A stretch of 64,000 nucleotides of DNA from positions 895,001-959,000 of the forward strand of contig JACVVK020000163.1 of the NCBI GenBank assembly GCA_018292915.2, read 5' to 3'. This DNA comes from Batillaria attramentaria (lineage: Eukaryota; Mollusca; Gastropoda; Batillariidae). The position numbers were made by a program, and so were the translations under genes. Under the pieces are notes generated by a model, which saw nothing but the letters and a program-made list of their open reading frames with translations, was not told where the DNA came from and made no database searches. Below are positions 1 to 40,361 of the stretch, in pieces; the first letter of the stretch is position 1, and each line of letters begins with the position of its first letter.

Positions 1-299
1 AACCTAACAAATTTCCACCGCATGTACACGGAAGTGAAAAACACTGAATGAGAATGTTAACTGTGCACATGCACATCCGAGTTGATAGAAGTGTAATATT
101 TGCATTGCACGCACTTCGAGCGGCCAGTGAATTCTAAGGGACGATATAAAGAGTGGTATAGGGTGACAACTTTGGAACGGATATATGGTCTCTGAATAGA
201 AATCGTGACAATCTAGGGGGCGTCGTAAAGTTACGTATCAATTTGCAGGACATCCTCATTCGAGTCATTGTGTCTTTTTTGTGGACCTTCCCTCGCACC

Positions 300-441
300 T
301 AGTGCTCTGGTCGTGAGTTCGAATCCCGGCTGGAGCCAGATATTTGTGCTGGTCTTTTTCTCTCGTTACCCCGTCTTTGATATCACCCGTACGTGGTGGA
401 AAGGGATGTTAAACTCCTAAAACACCAACCCACCCACCCAA
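300..441 (+). mobile_element. SINE-A, 5' truncated
   Basis: Starts inside the tRNA-like head (gtgagttcgaatcccggct, the B box) and has the 'tttgatatcacccg...ggtggaaa' body and CACCCACC tail. Confidence 0.8.
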
Positions 442-460
442 CCTTCCCTCGCACGCTTGG

Positions 461-652
461 GGACCCGGGGTGGCCGAATGGTAGAGCGTTGGACTTCTAA
501 TGCTCGGGTCGTGAGTTCGTATCCCGGCTGGGGCCAAATATTTGTGCTGGCCTTTTTCTCGTTGCCCCGTCTTTGATATCACCCGTATGTGGTGGAAAAG
601 GACGTTACCCCCCCCCCCAACACCCAACCAACCCCCACCCACCCACCCCTCG
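461..652 (+). mobile_element. SINE-A, near complete
   Basis: tRNA-derived head with A box (gtggccgaatgg) and B box; the anticodon arm ttggacttctaatg resembles tRNA-Arg(UCU). Body ends in a C-rich tail. Confidence 0.85.
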
Positions 653-726
653 CACACTTAACTCTTTAGAGCCAAGCCCGAGCACCCCCTGCCCGCTATA
701 TGATAAGACTGGTTAAAATAAAAACC

Positions 727-1140
727 ACCACTGCACACCAGTAGGAGCCACTTCAAGCCACTATTACGCAAGGCGTGGGCCTTCCCGCTAGGCCCCGGAT
801 CGCAGCAGACGGCATCAAGAATAGTGGCTCGAAGTGGCTTCTAGTGATAATTATGAAGATTTCTAGTAAACACGCTATTTTTGCGTGGGCCTTCAAGAGC
901 TGTCCTTTTTTAGAACAGCTGCGCTTGAGAGTAGGAACTGTCAGTGTAGTGGTGCGTGCTGGTTAACTCTTTACAGCCCATGCAAAAATCGCAGTTTAAC
1001 TCACAAAGTCTTAACATCACTAGGAGCCACTTCGAGCCACTATGATGCAATCTGCAGCGGTCTCGGGTTTGGCAGGAAGGCCCAAGCCTTGCGTAATAGT
1101 GGCTTGAAGTGGCTGCTACTGGTGTGCAGTGGCTTGTTCT
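727..1140. mobile_element. Fold-back element, two facing arms
   Basis: Arms of about 115-125 bp (727-850 and 1018-1140) are inverted copies: ccactgcacaccagtag ... gagccacttcaagccacta. Each arm contains a smaller palindrome (gagccacttcaagccac / gtggcttgaagtggctc). Confidence 0.65.
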
Positions 1141-1177
1141 CATTATATTATTCCAGCCTAAAAAAAAGGGGGGGGGG

Positions 1178-1415
1178 GGGTGAGCGGTGGTCCAATAGGT
1201 AGCGCGTCGGACTTAGCCGCTGCGTTACTGAACGGCCGTCACCAATGTCACGGCGATGAAGCGTGGGTTCGATCCCAGGTCGAGCTTGTGATATGTGATA
1301 CCGGTTTTTCCTGGCTACCGGGCTGCTCATCGGGGGTTTCTCTCCGGGTTATCCGGCTTTCCTCCCAGTTCAGGATCCGAAGACGGATGCCTTAACCACT
1401 AGACCAAATCCTCCT
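1178..1415 (+). mobile_element. SINE-C, with an inverted tRNA-like scrap at its end
   Basis: Head 'gagcggtggtccaataggta', B box 'gtgggttcgatcccaggtcg', core 'gggggtttctctccgggtta'. At 1375-1415 an inverted 'ttaaccactagaccaaatcc' resembles the SINE-B head. Confidence 0.75.
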
Positions 1416-2274
1416 GTCACGTCAAAAGTTAAGTCGAAAGCTTTCGGCCGTTGGTTGTAACTTAAACTGAAAGCTCAAAAGAGGTTGAAATTTAGAACGT
1501 CTTAATGGGGCCATGTTAATTATGCTTTGAGAAGCTCTTCGTGATTCGTGACTCTGAAAAAAAAACAAAAAAAAAAAAACAACAGCACACAAACTAACTG
1601 GAAAATGCATGTTTAACTGTACGTGGTTGACATCATGAAGTGAAATTCGCCCCGTTCTCAAGCAAGATGGGACCCCTGTAGGCAAGTATCGTGACACATC
1701 ACAGTCACAATGGTCCTTTACAAGGGGGGCTGAAATCCGATGGAACAGGTTTCTGACAGTGCAGGTTTAAAATAATGGGAGTGAAGGCCACAAAAAGGGA
1801 CATTAAAACTGGAGCGACTTGCCCGTAGATAGGGAATTCTGTTCACGGTGAGATGGGAACGACGGAAGACGAAAGAAACAATGTGGTTTGGTGGGACTTG
1901 GTGGTGAGGCTGAATGGGGGTGGAACGCAGGAGAGGCGGGGGGGAGGGGGGTGGGGGGGGGGGTGGTCGTGGCGTGGAGGGCCGGGGGTGTCGGAGGAGG
2001 AGGGGGGGGGGGGTGAAAGATTTTTTTTCTCCAGCTGAATTTTCTTACCATCATGATCCACAGATGTAGTACTTTTGGTTCATTTACAGATAAGAAACAA
2101 ACGGCGAAATATAGCTCATTAAGGATAAGTCTATTTCTGCTCCATTGTCGGTTTGTTCGTTGCTTATTTGGAAACTGAGATAAGCATTGAAGGTGTTCTG
2201 AACTGTTCAGGAGGGTGGGGGTGGGGGGACAGTCTATTGTCGAAAGAAAAATCAGGATAAGGCGACGAAAGGCG

Positions 2275-2382
<108 letters not shown>

Positions 2383-2477
2383 ACTTGTGTGCAAGATTTA
2401 CTTGTGTGCGGAACTGAGGCTTCTGTTACTGCAAGTTTTATTTGTTATTATTACGTCTTATTATCATTTTTAGGGTG

Positions 2478-2548
2478 GCCTATAATTTCCCTTCTGAGAT
2501 TAATAAAGTAATTTGAATTGAATTGAATTGAATTGAATTGAATTGAAT
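2478..2548 (+). mobile_element. LINE/SINE 3' tail with TTGAA repeats
   Basis: 'cttctgagattaataaagt' followed by six TTGAA-type units, a common non-LTR 3' end. Confidence 0.5.
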
Positions 2549-4031
2549 GGGTTAGCCCGTCTTACTGGGTTCTCACTTTGGTCTGGCCTCACACACATAC
2601 ACAACACAAGTAACAGTGTGTGGTACATCAATGAGGAAGCAAGCTTTCACTTGCCGATCTTTGCGAATACATGTACACGCAAAGAGGAAGTAGCGGTCAG
2701 AATCTAGGCTACTAATGACTGATCACTTTGACTGTACAGTCATGTAGTCATTCGACCTACGTAAAGAGCTATATTTACGTCCTGCAAGGCTAACGACAGT
2801 AACGTGTGATGATGCTGTGTGGTAAAATACAACATAATAATATATAATTATTCTGTTGATGTATGTATACGCTGACATTTGTATGATGTTTGTTCTTCGG
2901 TATCTGGTTGTCTTTAGTTTTTCTAAGATACATATCAACTATAAATTTATGTCAATTGCTCATAATTATGTGCTGGAATATAACGTTAAAGTCCCAAACA
3001 CCCAACCATCCTACAACCAGTTGCTACACATTCGCCGTAGGCCTAACGTGAATTTTTTTTTTCGACTGGACTGGTGTACAGCATGAGTTTAAAATTCTTC
3101 TTCCGTTCAAGAATGGCCACCTCCTGAAAGAGGGACACTACAAACACCAAAGCCACAATGCCATGTTGTTCAGTTTTTTGGTTTGTTTGTTTGGTTGTTT
3201 TTTTTGTGGAAATGCAGTTCACACACACACGCACCCGAATAAACCACAGGGGGCAATCAAAATGGACAACCTTTTCCCGTTTCCACCCCGCCTCAAAAGT
3301 TTCAAGAAGACGATGGCTCTCATGTAAAGCCGTTATTTTAAAACATGAGCTTATCAACATGAACTACACATCGTTAGATTGTAGTAACGTATTAGTACAC
3401 AGGGCCGTAGTACCCGGGTCCGGCGGGCCGGCGAGCGCCGGACCAATAATTACGTAAAGAGAGAGAGAGAGAGAGAGGAGCGAAGAACACATTTTCACAA
3501 TGAACGATTGTCATTTAGGGCAGGAGCTGGGTATGGGAGGGCGTGTGGGTTGCCGCCGGACCAATCCTGAGGAGCCTGCTACGGCCCTGGTACAAGTCGG
3601 TTACTGATTGATAAACGGCCCCTTGTAGTCTTCCTAACTGACAAATGAAAACCCAATCAATGGGAATTTTAGGGTTCTATGGCGTTTTGGATTAAGAGAA
3701 ACGCGGTGCTATGGAATGGTAAACCGCTAAAAGGAAGGTGCCATGATTTGGAGCGGAATGGCACCGGAAAAACGCCCGACCATTTTGATTCAACCCCCAC
3801 GTAAACCATGACCTGACCAAAGACTCTAGATCCAACGGCGCACTGGATATAAACAAAGTATTTGACCTGACCTCTCGAGGCTCTACACAAACCAGTGCTT
3901 CCTAAACGAAGCATTTTTGACCCCGTGGGATTTTTCAACGCCAACGCGAGAGCGGCAACTATACTGAGTTGGAGTACAATGCTAATCCATACACATCAGA
4001 ATTTCTAATCCGTGGCATTGTGTGTTAACAG

Positions 4032-33244
<29,213 letters not shown>

Positions 33245-34223
33245 TAATAAATAATTGTGATCCTGTTTCACCCTGAAGAGTGTAGGCTACGTCTCAAGTT
33301 TCACAGTCCTGTATTTAATTCTAAGAATATATTTTACTTCGCTTGATGACTTTCAAGAAAATGTCTTTCACGGTAAGACCTTGCCATTAAGTTTGAAACA
33401 AAACTAAATCAAGCATAAAATCCAGCTTCTTATGCTGAAGGCGGCGTCCTTCAACAAGGTTTGTTTCGAATCCAGTGATGCAAATCCAATATCAGTTATC
33501 TGAAATTATTTATGTCATGTGTAAAAAATAATTGTGCCGATTTTATGAAACGGTGTCGTGGAGTGGCCGCGACATTTTCTCGTGCCTCACAAACTTTATT
33601 TCCCATTTTATCTTTGTGTTCTGATGTATGTCTTGTATTTTGCTGTCGTCTGGTTTTTACAAATAACGCAAATGATATTCGAGGGAGAACATTCCTTTGA
33701 AACGTGCCCCCAACTCCCTCCCCCCCCCCCTCCTCTCCCGTTCCCTTTTCCCTACCAAATCCCCCTTGCCATTTTGATTTTTTGTGTCTCTGTTTTATTG
33801 TCTTTTTTTTTTTTAACCTTGTATAGATTTACTAATCAGATAATGGCTATCATTTCACTATAACACATGTACTGCATTGGGGCGGGCAGGAACGCAGGAA
33901 GACAGCGTTTTTTTTTTTTTTGTTGTTTTTTTTTTAACTCATTCAAGACGGGCCGATTTTTCCTCAGCCATCCCCTGTAGACGAGCCGATTTGTGAGGTT
34001 CAGAAGAAAAAAAAATCATAAAAAAATAACAAAACAAGATACAGACTTGAAATTTTCATGGTAGTTTACTAACTTATTTATGCAGCTGTTGGTAAAATTT
34101 CAACTTTCAAACTTATATATCTCTGTTGTTAGTCATGTTGTACAAAAAAAATCCCGATATGTTCGCCTGAAACCAATGTGCACGGTAGCGCCGCATATGC
34201 GGCCTTTCGTCTGGAAAGAGTTA

Positions 34224-34450
34224 AAAAATTGAGAGGTTGGGGCTGGTTATAATTTACTGAAATGACGTGTTCTAAGGGACTGTAAATTATGTAGAAATAA
34301 AATTCGAGAGGTTGGAGCTGGTTATGATTTACTGAAATGGCGTGTTTTAAGGGACTGTAATGCAGAAGAAAAAAATCGAGAGGTTGGGGCTGGTTATGTT
34401 TTGCGGAAATGACGTATTCTAAGGGACTGTAAATTATGTAGAAAACTTTT
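34224..34450 (+). repeat. Three tandem units of about 75-80 bp
   Basis: 'gagaggttggggctggttat' to 'taagggactgtaa', three copies in the 3' flank of gene 1. Confidence 0.85.
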
Positions 34451-34736
34451 TGTAAATAGTTTCTTGATTTATACTGCCTTGGACAGAGAGCAAACACACA
34501 GACAGACACACACACACACACTCATGAATTGTTTTCTGTAGGTAAAAATGTTTGTCATATTTCCATGATGGTGTTCACGTTTGTGCTTACACAACCCTAT
34601 CAGTCAAAACAGCTCACACTCACACTGTGCACAAATTTAATATGGATCGGTAGTAACTGATTATTGCCGAAGCACGCAAAGTAATCTTTGTCTTCAGACC
34701 TGACCATTTTCTAAGGGTTTTTTTGGTTGACAGGCG

Positions 34737-34742
34737 AATAAA
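34737..34742 (+). promoter_or_regulatory. Candidate poly(A) signal for gene 1
   Basis: AATAAA followed about 55 nt downstream by a GT-rich tract (34796-34839), the usual arrangement of a cleavage/polyadenylation site. It implies a 3' UTR of about 1.5 kb. A second AATAAA at 33246-33251 overlaps the tandem stop codons and has no clear GT-rich partner. Confidence 0.4.
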
Positions 34743-34793
34743 AACATCACTTTTCTCTACTTCTCGCTTTCTGTTTCGGTTGATCTGGGCACG

Positions 34794-34795
<2 letters not shown>

Positions 34796-34839
<44 letters not shown>
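34796..34839 (+). repeat. GT array
   Basis: May double as the GU-rich element of the gene 1 poly(A) site. Confidence 0.9.
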
Positions 34840-34843
<4 letters not shown>

Positions 34844-34853
34844 CGTGATAGTA

Positions 34854-35054
34854 GTGAGACTTAGTAGGATTTCGTACGGAGGACTTCGTTGAGCAGCGTA
34901 ACCCATTTACATGTAAATTAGGCTCACACGGCAGAGGCCGCGAGCTGCTTACGCGCTGCGATTAGCTAATGGTACCCGTAACGTGCCTAATTTACATGCA
35001 AGTGGGTTACGCTGCTCAGCGAAGTTCTCCGTACGAAGCCCTACTAAGTCTCAC
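34854..35054. mobile_element. Palindromic MITE, copy 2 (TA duplication)
   Basis: Same element as at 20939 and nearly identical, TA on both sides. Inserted about 110 bp after the candidate gene 1 poly(A) signal. Confidence 0.85.
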
Positions 35055-35221
35055 TAGTGTGTCTTCTGTATGGTGCTAAGGTTGCGTCACTCGCCTGCTA
35101 TTTTCCACGATAACTTTTTATGAAGCCACGTTTGTAGACCTACTGACGAGAAAAGATTATTCAGGAAGTCGTGTCCTACTACATTTTATAATAGCCAGTG
35201 TTCTCTGTCTTGGGGAGGATG

Positions 35222-35455
35222 GGTGGGTGTTTGTGAGTTTAACGTCCTTTTCCACCACATAAGCTGTCTTGGGGAGCCTGGATAGCCGAATGGTAGAGCG
35301 TTGGACTTTCAATGCTCGGTCCGCGAGTTCAAATCCCGGCTGGGGCCAAATATTTGTGCTGGCCTTTTTCTCGTTGCCCCGTTTTTGATATCACCCATAT
35401 GTGGTGGAAAAGGACGTCAAACTTTCCAAACACCCACCCCACCCACCCCTGTTTT
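35222..35455 (+). mobile_element. SINE-A (+, 35271-35455) beside a minus-strand SINE-A scrap (35222-35262)
   Basis: The plus copy has head, body and tail; the scrap is an inverted tail piece, so a small SINE-A inverted repeat exists here. Confidence 0.75.
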
Positions 35456-37405
35456 CTGTCTTTCCGTTTCTTCTCGGCGTAAGTAAAACCAGCCTAAACT
35501 GATACTTCCACTGCATTTTTGAAAACCCGACAATCCCTTTTCAAGGACTATTCCAAAAGAACACTTTCACGTCATTCACTGACGTCACTTATTTCCCACC
35601 AATGAAAGCTTTCGGAGTACACGTCACTACTGAACAAGATTACATTTGACATTGTCACCAGATTCTCGAGAGGTACATTTTAGGATAAGCTTATTTCGAT
35701 AAATCCTTGTTTTTTTCCAGCTCTACTCGCATTTTCGCCCAAATTTTCACTAATGCCGAGGTCGTCAGCTATTTCAGAATCATATCCACGGGTGATCAAA
35801 AGTTAGGTCACACGTTTTCAAACACCCATATCCAATAAATATGCATAAAACCACAGTTTTCGAGAAAAAAAAACAAAAAACAAAAAAAACAACAACAACG
35901 CTTCGGCGACTGGATTACCAAATACGAGAGTAGTTCACATTCTCATTGTTTCTGACACAGTGTGCGATAGAAATGTTGACAACCGAATTATATGTCGCGT
36001 ACTGCTACCTGAAATATTTTTTTTTGGTCAAATTGCAAATGCACTTGTACAGACTTTCATACACTTTAAAAAAAAAAAAAAAAAAGGAACAGAAAAGTGA
36101 GTGTGAACAATCCTTTCATCTTTATTCATCTCACCAAATAGAAAGATAGTTATGACAATCTTTAAGAAGTTTCTCTGGGCACGTCCAAATCCTCACTACC
36201 CACAACTGTTCGTGTCACCAAATGAAATTCGACCGATGTAATGTTTCTGGGGCCTACTTACCCTCTGTTAAATTTTTTTTTTTTTTTGGAGCACTGGAAA
36301 CGAGCAGCATGCTCAGATAATTATACATATCACAACCACACATCTCCAACACATGGTTTCACGGCTTGAGAAAAAAAAAGAAAAAAAAAAGCGCAAAAAC
36401 CTACCATACTACACACCAGCAGACAGAAATCGACTTCGCTCGCCTCACGATGGAAATGATGGATTTCTGACGGCGAAACACATTACTAACACTCGTGATC
36501 GCTACATCCTTTGTATCACAGGTACTGCTACCGTCAAATGGCAAAAAGGGTTTAAATGCTAGTGAAATTCCATGGCACTTAAGACCCTCTTTACCAAACG
36601 ACGGTAGATCTATCTGTTAACATCCCTATTCAATAAGACGGTCTCTACACTGGTTCGTCACTGACCGCCCCGTGCATTTCTTTATTCTCCAAGTTCGAGT
36701 TAAAGTAAAAAATATATATAACTTATACGGGACAGGCAGGGACAACTGCCGAAAGTGACTTTCTAACTCAATACTGATCACTAACAACCGCCTGTACTTC
36801 ACATACATCTGACTGATAGGAACGACACGTCGAAAGTTGACCTCTCGGCGACCATTTCACAAATTTCACCTTTTGTGATAAATATATATCCCTGTTCAAA
36901 CACACATGAACTAAGCCCCCCTCCCCCACTCCGACCCCCTCCCAACTGCCTTGTATGTGTGCCTTGTTACGTACAAAACATTTCGTAAATTATGCTTGGC
37001 ACAGACAGAATATCAATTTACAAATCATGTGAACGAGTGTATGTGCCGGCTGCATTGGCCACACGGGCTGAAGAAAAGCAAAACAGACAATAACACAAAC
37101 TACAGACGCATACAGAATTTCACGAAAATGTGTAAAAATTAAGAAAGTCTTCTACTTAAAAAAAAGAGAGCTAATACTGGTAGGCTGCAGCTCGCTCCAT
37201 AAGTTGACACAGTAGAAAAACGGAAACATTTCACATGATCTGGGCGACAATGATACTTTGTGCTGACATTGAGGTAAACTATATTGCTAGTCACGAATGC
37301 GGATGCACGTGAGAGAATGGGTCAGATCAAAAACCAGTTGGAAGTGTTGAAAAAGCAGTCCAATTAATTTAATCAAATCAAACCGAGTAAAAGCACCAAA
37401 AAACG

Positions 37406-37490
37406 TTCACACACACACACACACGCACACACACACACACGCGCGCGCCCACACAGAGTACTGGCGATATTATTTTAGAGATGCGTATGG

Positions 37491-37537
<47 letters not shown>

Positions 37538-37604
37538 CACACACACACACACATACACACACACACACACACTGCACACACACACACACGCATACACACA
37601 CACA

Positions 37605-37648
<44 letters not shown>

Positions 37649-37652
37649 CATG
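37406..37652 (+). repeat. CA/GCAC arrays
   Basis: Two blocks (37406-37451, 37489-37652); GT on the gene 2 strand. Confidence 0.9.
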
Positions 37653-38640
37653 TACACTCACATTTGACCGTGTTGACCAAAATATTGTACATGGCAAACC
37701 TGTACAGAAATGGTGTATGTACATGTTTTTTCTGACAGACCTTACGCCCATTACCGAACACCTTCTGATCATTCATAAGTACAGCTTTTAATTGGGCACC
37801 AAACAGTATAAAACAGTTGTTCTGGCGTTTGTTATAACACAGAGTACACACCACGAACATCCGCTAAATGCTTGCAGAGCATGAACGTGAGCACAAATAT
37901 TTATATTATATGCACTTCAACTTGAAACCTTGGTTGTCTCAAGTTTGATCCCATGTGTATATATATATATATATTTCTCATTACATGCAATAGGAACACA
38001 TGCAGCCAAGTGATTGATAGTATTTACGTCACGGTATCACATATTTTTACCTTATATTGTTATAATCTCAGTCACATTTGGTTTACTTTCTGAACAGAAA
38101 TGACTACCATCGCGTTAAAAACTAAAGATCAGAATAGAGTCTTTAGCTGTTCTGCCGTTTCACATGTTTTTCAAAGAGCATTCATACCAAGACAGTTGGA
38201 CATTAAGAAGGTAAAAATATTGATTTAAACATCTGGATGGTTGTGCACCTTTGCTTGTTATTCTCTTCCCCACAAACTTGTACAAATCAAGTACAATGCA
38301 AAAAAAGAAAGAAAAAAAAAAAAAAAAAAGAAAAGAGGATCAGATAAAAAGATTCACAGTACTGCCATACTGGTAACCTAGATTATATTATAGGATTCCG
38401 GAGGAGGGAAGAGAAAACTGATGAAAAGACAGGTGGGATGAAACAGCTGCTGAAGAAACGGTTCAGCTGCGACCAGCATATAATCATATTTCTTTTCCAT
38501 CCTCAGTCTTAGCCAGTTCAACACCAGCTAATGTGGCTACCATGACTGCATGATCTACTTAATCATGTGAAAAATAGCTTAAATTATTGCGATCAGTTTA
38601 GGATCAATCAATACAAATACAGAAGTGCTCGCTCCCCCAC

Positions 38641-38757
38641 CCCCACCCTCTCTCTCTCACACAAACACACATAGTCTCTCTCTTTTTCTCTCTCTCTCTC
38701 ACCCATACACACACACACACACACAATGCACACACATACAATGCACACATACACAAT

Positions 38758-38816
<59 letters not shown>
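38641..38816 (+). repeat. CT and CA arrays with CAATGCACA interruptions
   Basis: (CT)n, then CA with three 'caatgcaca' inserts, then pure CA. Confidence 0.9.
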
Positions 38817-38818
<2 letters not shown>

Positions 38819-39043
38819 ATTTTTTATCACTCAATATCACAAAAGGTTTGAAAGAATGGTGCCCACAGACGATAGTAAGTAACAAACTGGCATTTTTCTT
38901 TGCACCTCACTCTCATTCTCAACAAGCAGCACTTCTCTACCTTTACAATAAATGTATGTAAGTGATCATTTCAGCTCACTGGGTGCATGTTAACCTGTTT
39001 ACTTCTCGATTCTCTTTGCTTGAATTTTCCGTGCACTGACACC

Positions 39044-39127
39044 GTATCGAGGTTCCCTGCCAGAAGGTTCTGTCTCTGTTCTTTTTACCTGTGTAGATAG
39101 AACCTTCTAGCAGGGATTCCTTGATAC
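39044..39127. ncRNA. Candidate miRNA-type hairpin
   Basis: Arms 39044-39075 and 39095-39127 pair over about 30 positions with one internal mismatch pair, one small bulge and two G-U pairs, leaving a 19-nt loop. Size (84 nt) and mismatch pattern fit a pre-miRNA on either strand. No known miRNA is recognised. It lies in the likely 3' UTR of gene 2 on the minus strand. A small fold-back element is the alternative. Confidence 0.35.
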
Positions 39128-39506
39128 AGTTTTACTAAAAAGGTGTTTCAGTTGTGCTGACAAAGCTGACAGAAGAGAGTAGCAAGTCTACGACACAAGC
39201 GTAAGTGTGGAGGTCAAATCTTACTGTGCTCTATCTTTGATGGCAGTTTACTTAAGCATAGGAACTGACTTGTTAAACTCTCGGACGAAATGAACATTTC
39301 CCAACCAACTAGTTGCTGAACGAATGAAATCCAATACTACTGTCTACTACCAGTGATACACTCTGAAGATATGTGCTGACCACAGAAGGTTGGTGTCCGA
39401 GAGTTTGCTTGATTGTCAGAAATTCACCACTACACAAAATCATTGCCTAATCTACTTGTTGTGCAAAATCCATGTGAATGTGAACACACTGTGACTCAGA
39501 CACCGT

Positions 39507-40361
39507 CTACCAGTTGTCCTGGTCGGGCCGATCCTCCTCCTGACCGTCGGTGGCAAACCTGTTGTCACAGTCATCCAGCATCAAGTTCGCCAGCTCGTTG
39601 ATTTCATAATCATCCTCATCGTCATCATCGAGATTCACGTTGAACTCATCGATCACAGGCCCGCTGTCCGAGTTGAGGATGTACTGCTCATCATAATCCT
39701 CAAAGTTGTCATCGTAGAAGTTCTCACTGTCCGTGTTTTCATCGCACGTGGACGTTTCCTGCTCCTCGGCTTCCTGCCCTTCGTAGTAACCATTCATCAC
39801 CTCCTCCCCGTTATCACCCACCTCCACTTCGAATATAGATGAATCCTGGTTGGGGGCGGTCGAGCTACCCGCTGCGCCCGCTTGAGCGGATGGTGCTACA
39901 GCAGCCGGGGCTCCATCCGCCTCACTGTTCTCCGACCACACGTTCGATCCCAGCTGCACCTCATCCTGAGAGGTGAGCATCTGAACGTTGGCAACATTCA
40001 CCACATCATCGTAGTTGTGTTCAAGGTCAGGGTTCTCCTGATCCTCGCCTTCATCGCCACCGTCATTCTCGTTATCCTCATCATCATCGCCCTCGTCCTG
40101 GTGAGCGTCCCATTCACCCAGATCCTGCGCGATGCGGCGGTAGCGGGACTCCCGTAGGACGCCCTTGGCCCGCTGAGTCTTAGGGTGCTCCGGTCCCAGG
40201 ATTTCCTCTGAGACGCGCGCCCAGCGCTTGAAGTAAGTGTACGCCTTGCGGTAGTCGTTGTTGTCCTCGTAAACAATGCCAATGTTGATGTACAGGCGCG
40301 AAGTGAGGATGTGGTATTCCCCATACATCTGCATGCACAGCTCCATTGCCTGGTTGTACAG
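39507..40361 (-). CDS. Gene 2 exon 21: last TPRs and acidic tail
   Basis: 284 codons plus stop. First LYNQAMELCMQMYGEYHILT and the TPR YINIGIVYEDNNDYRKAYTY; then about 205 residues dominated by Asp, Glu and Asn (for example DEGDDDEDNENDGGDEGE) with no hydrophobic helix, ending DGQEEDRPDQDNW. The tail is probably disordered. Confidence 0.9.
   Translation of the reverse strand: MYNQAMELCMQMYGEYHILTSRLYINIGIVYEDNNDYRKAYTYFKRWARVSEEILGPEHPKTQRAKGVLRESRYRRIAQDLGEWDAHQDEGDDDEDNENDGGDEGEDQENPDLEHNYDDVVNVANVQMLTSQDEVQLGSNVWSENSEADGAPAAVAPSAQAGAAGSSTAPNQDSSIFEVEVGDNGEEVMNGYYEGQEAEEQETSTCDENTDSENFYDDNFEDYDEQYILNSDSGPVIDEFNVNLDDDDEDDYEINELANLMLDDCDNRFATDGQEEDRPDQDNW

Larger units (their letters stand above)
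33245..39506. other. Convergent intergenic region and 3' UTRs
   Basis: Between two tail-to-tail genes. Contains the likely gene 1 poly(A) site (34737), a TA-flanked MITE, SINE-A copies, three 78-bp-type repeats, CA arrays and a strong hairpin. Minus-strand AATAAA-type hexamers occur near 36120 and 36677 and ATTAAA near 37787; which one ends gene 2 cannot be decided. Confidence 0.6.

Noticed and set aside
461..540. Functional tRNA gene in the SINE heads (here and at 5137, 13249, 14535, 19001, 20481, 40979, 42486)
   Set aside because: Acceptor stems do not close cleanly, and each head continues into a shared SINE body, so they are tRNA-derived SINEs.
3669..3944. Possible upstream exon of gene 1 with a terminal His codon before a gtaaac donor (about 3800)
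   Set aside because: The frame that ends in CAC gives no LPMO-like sequence, and the donor is weak; I could not support it as the missing copper-ligand exon.
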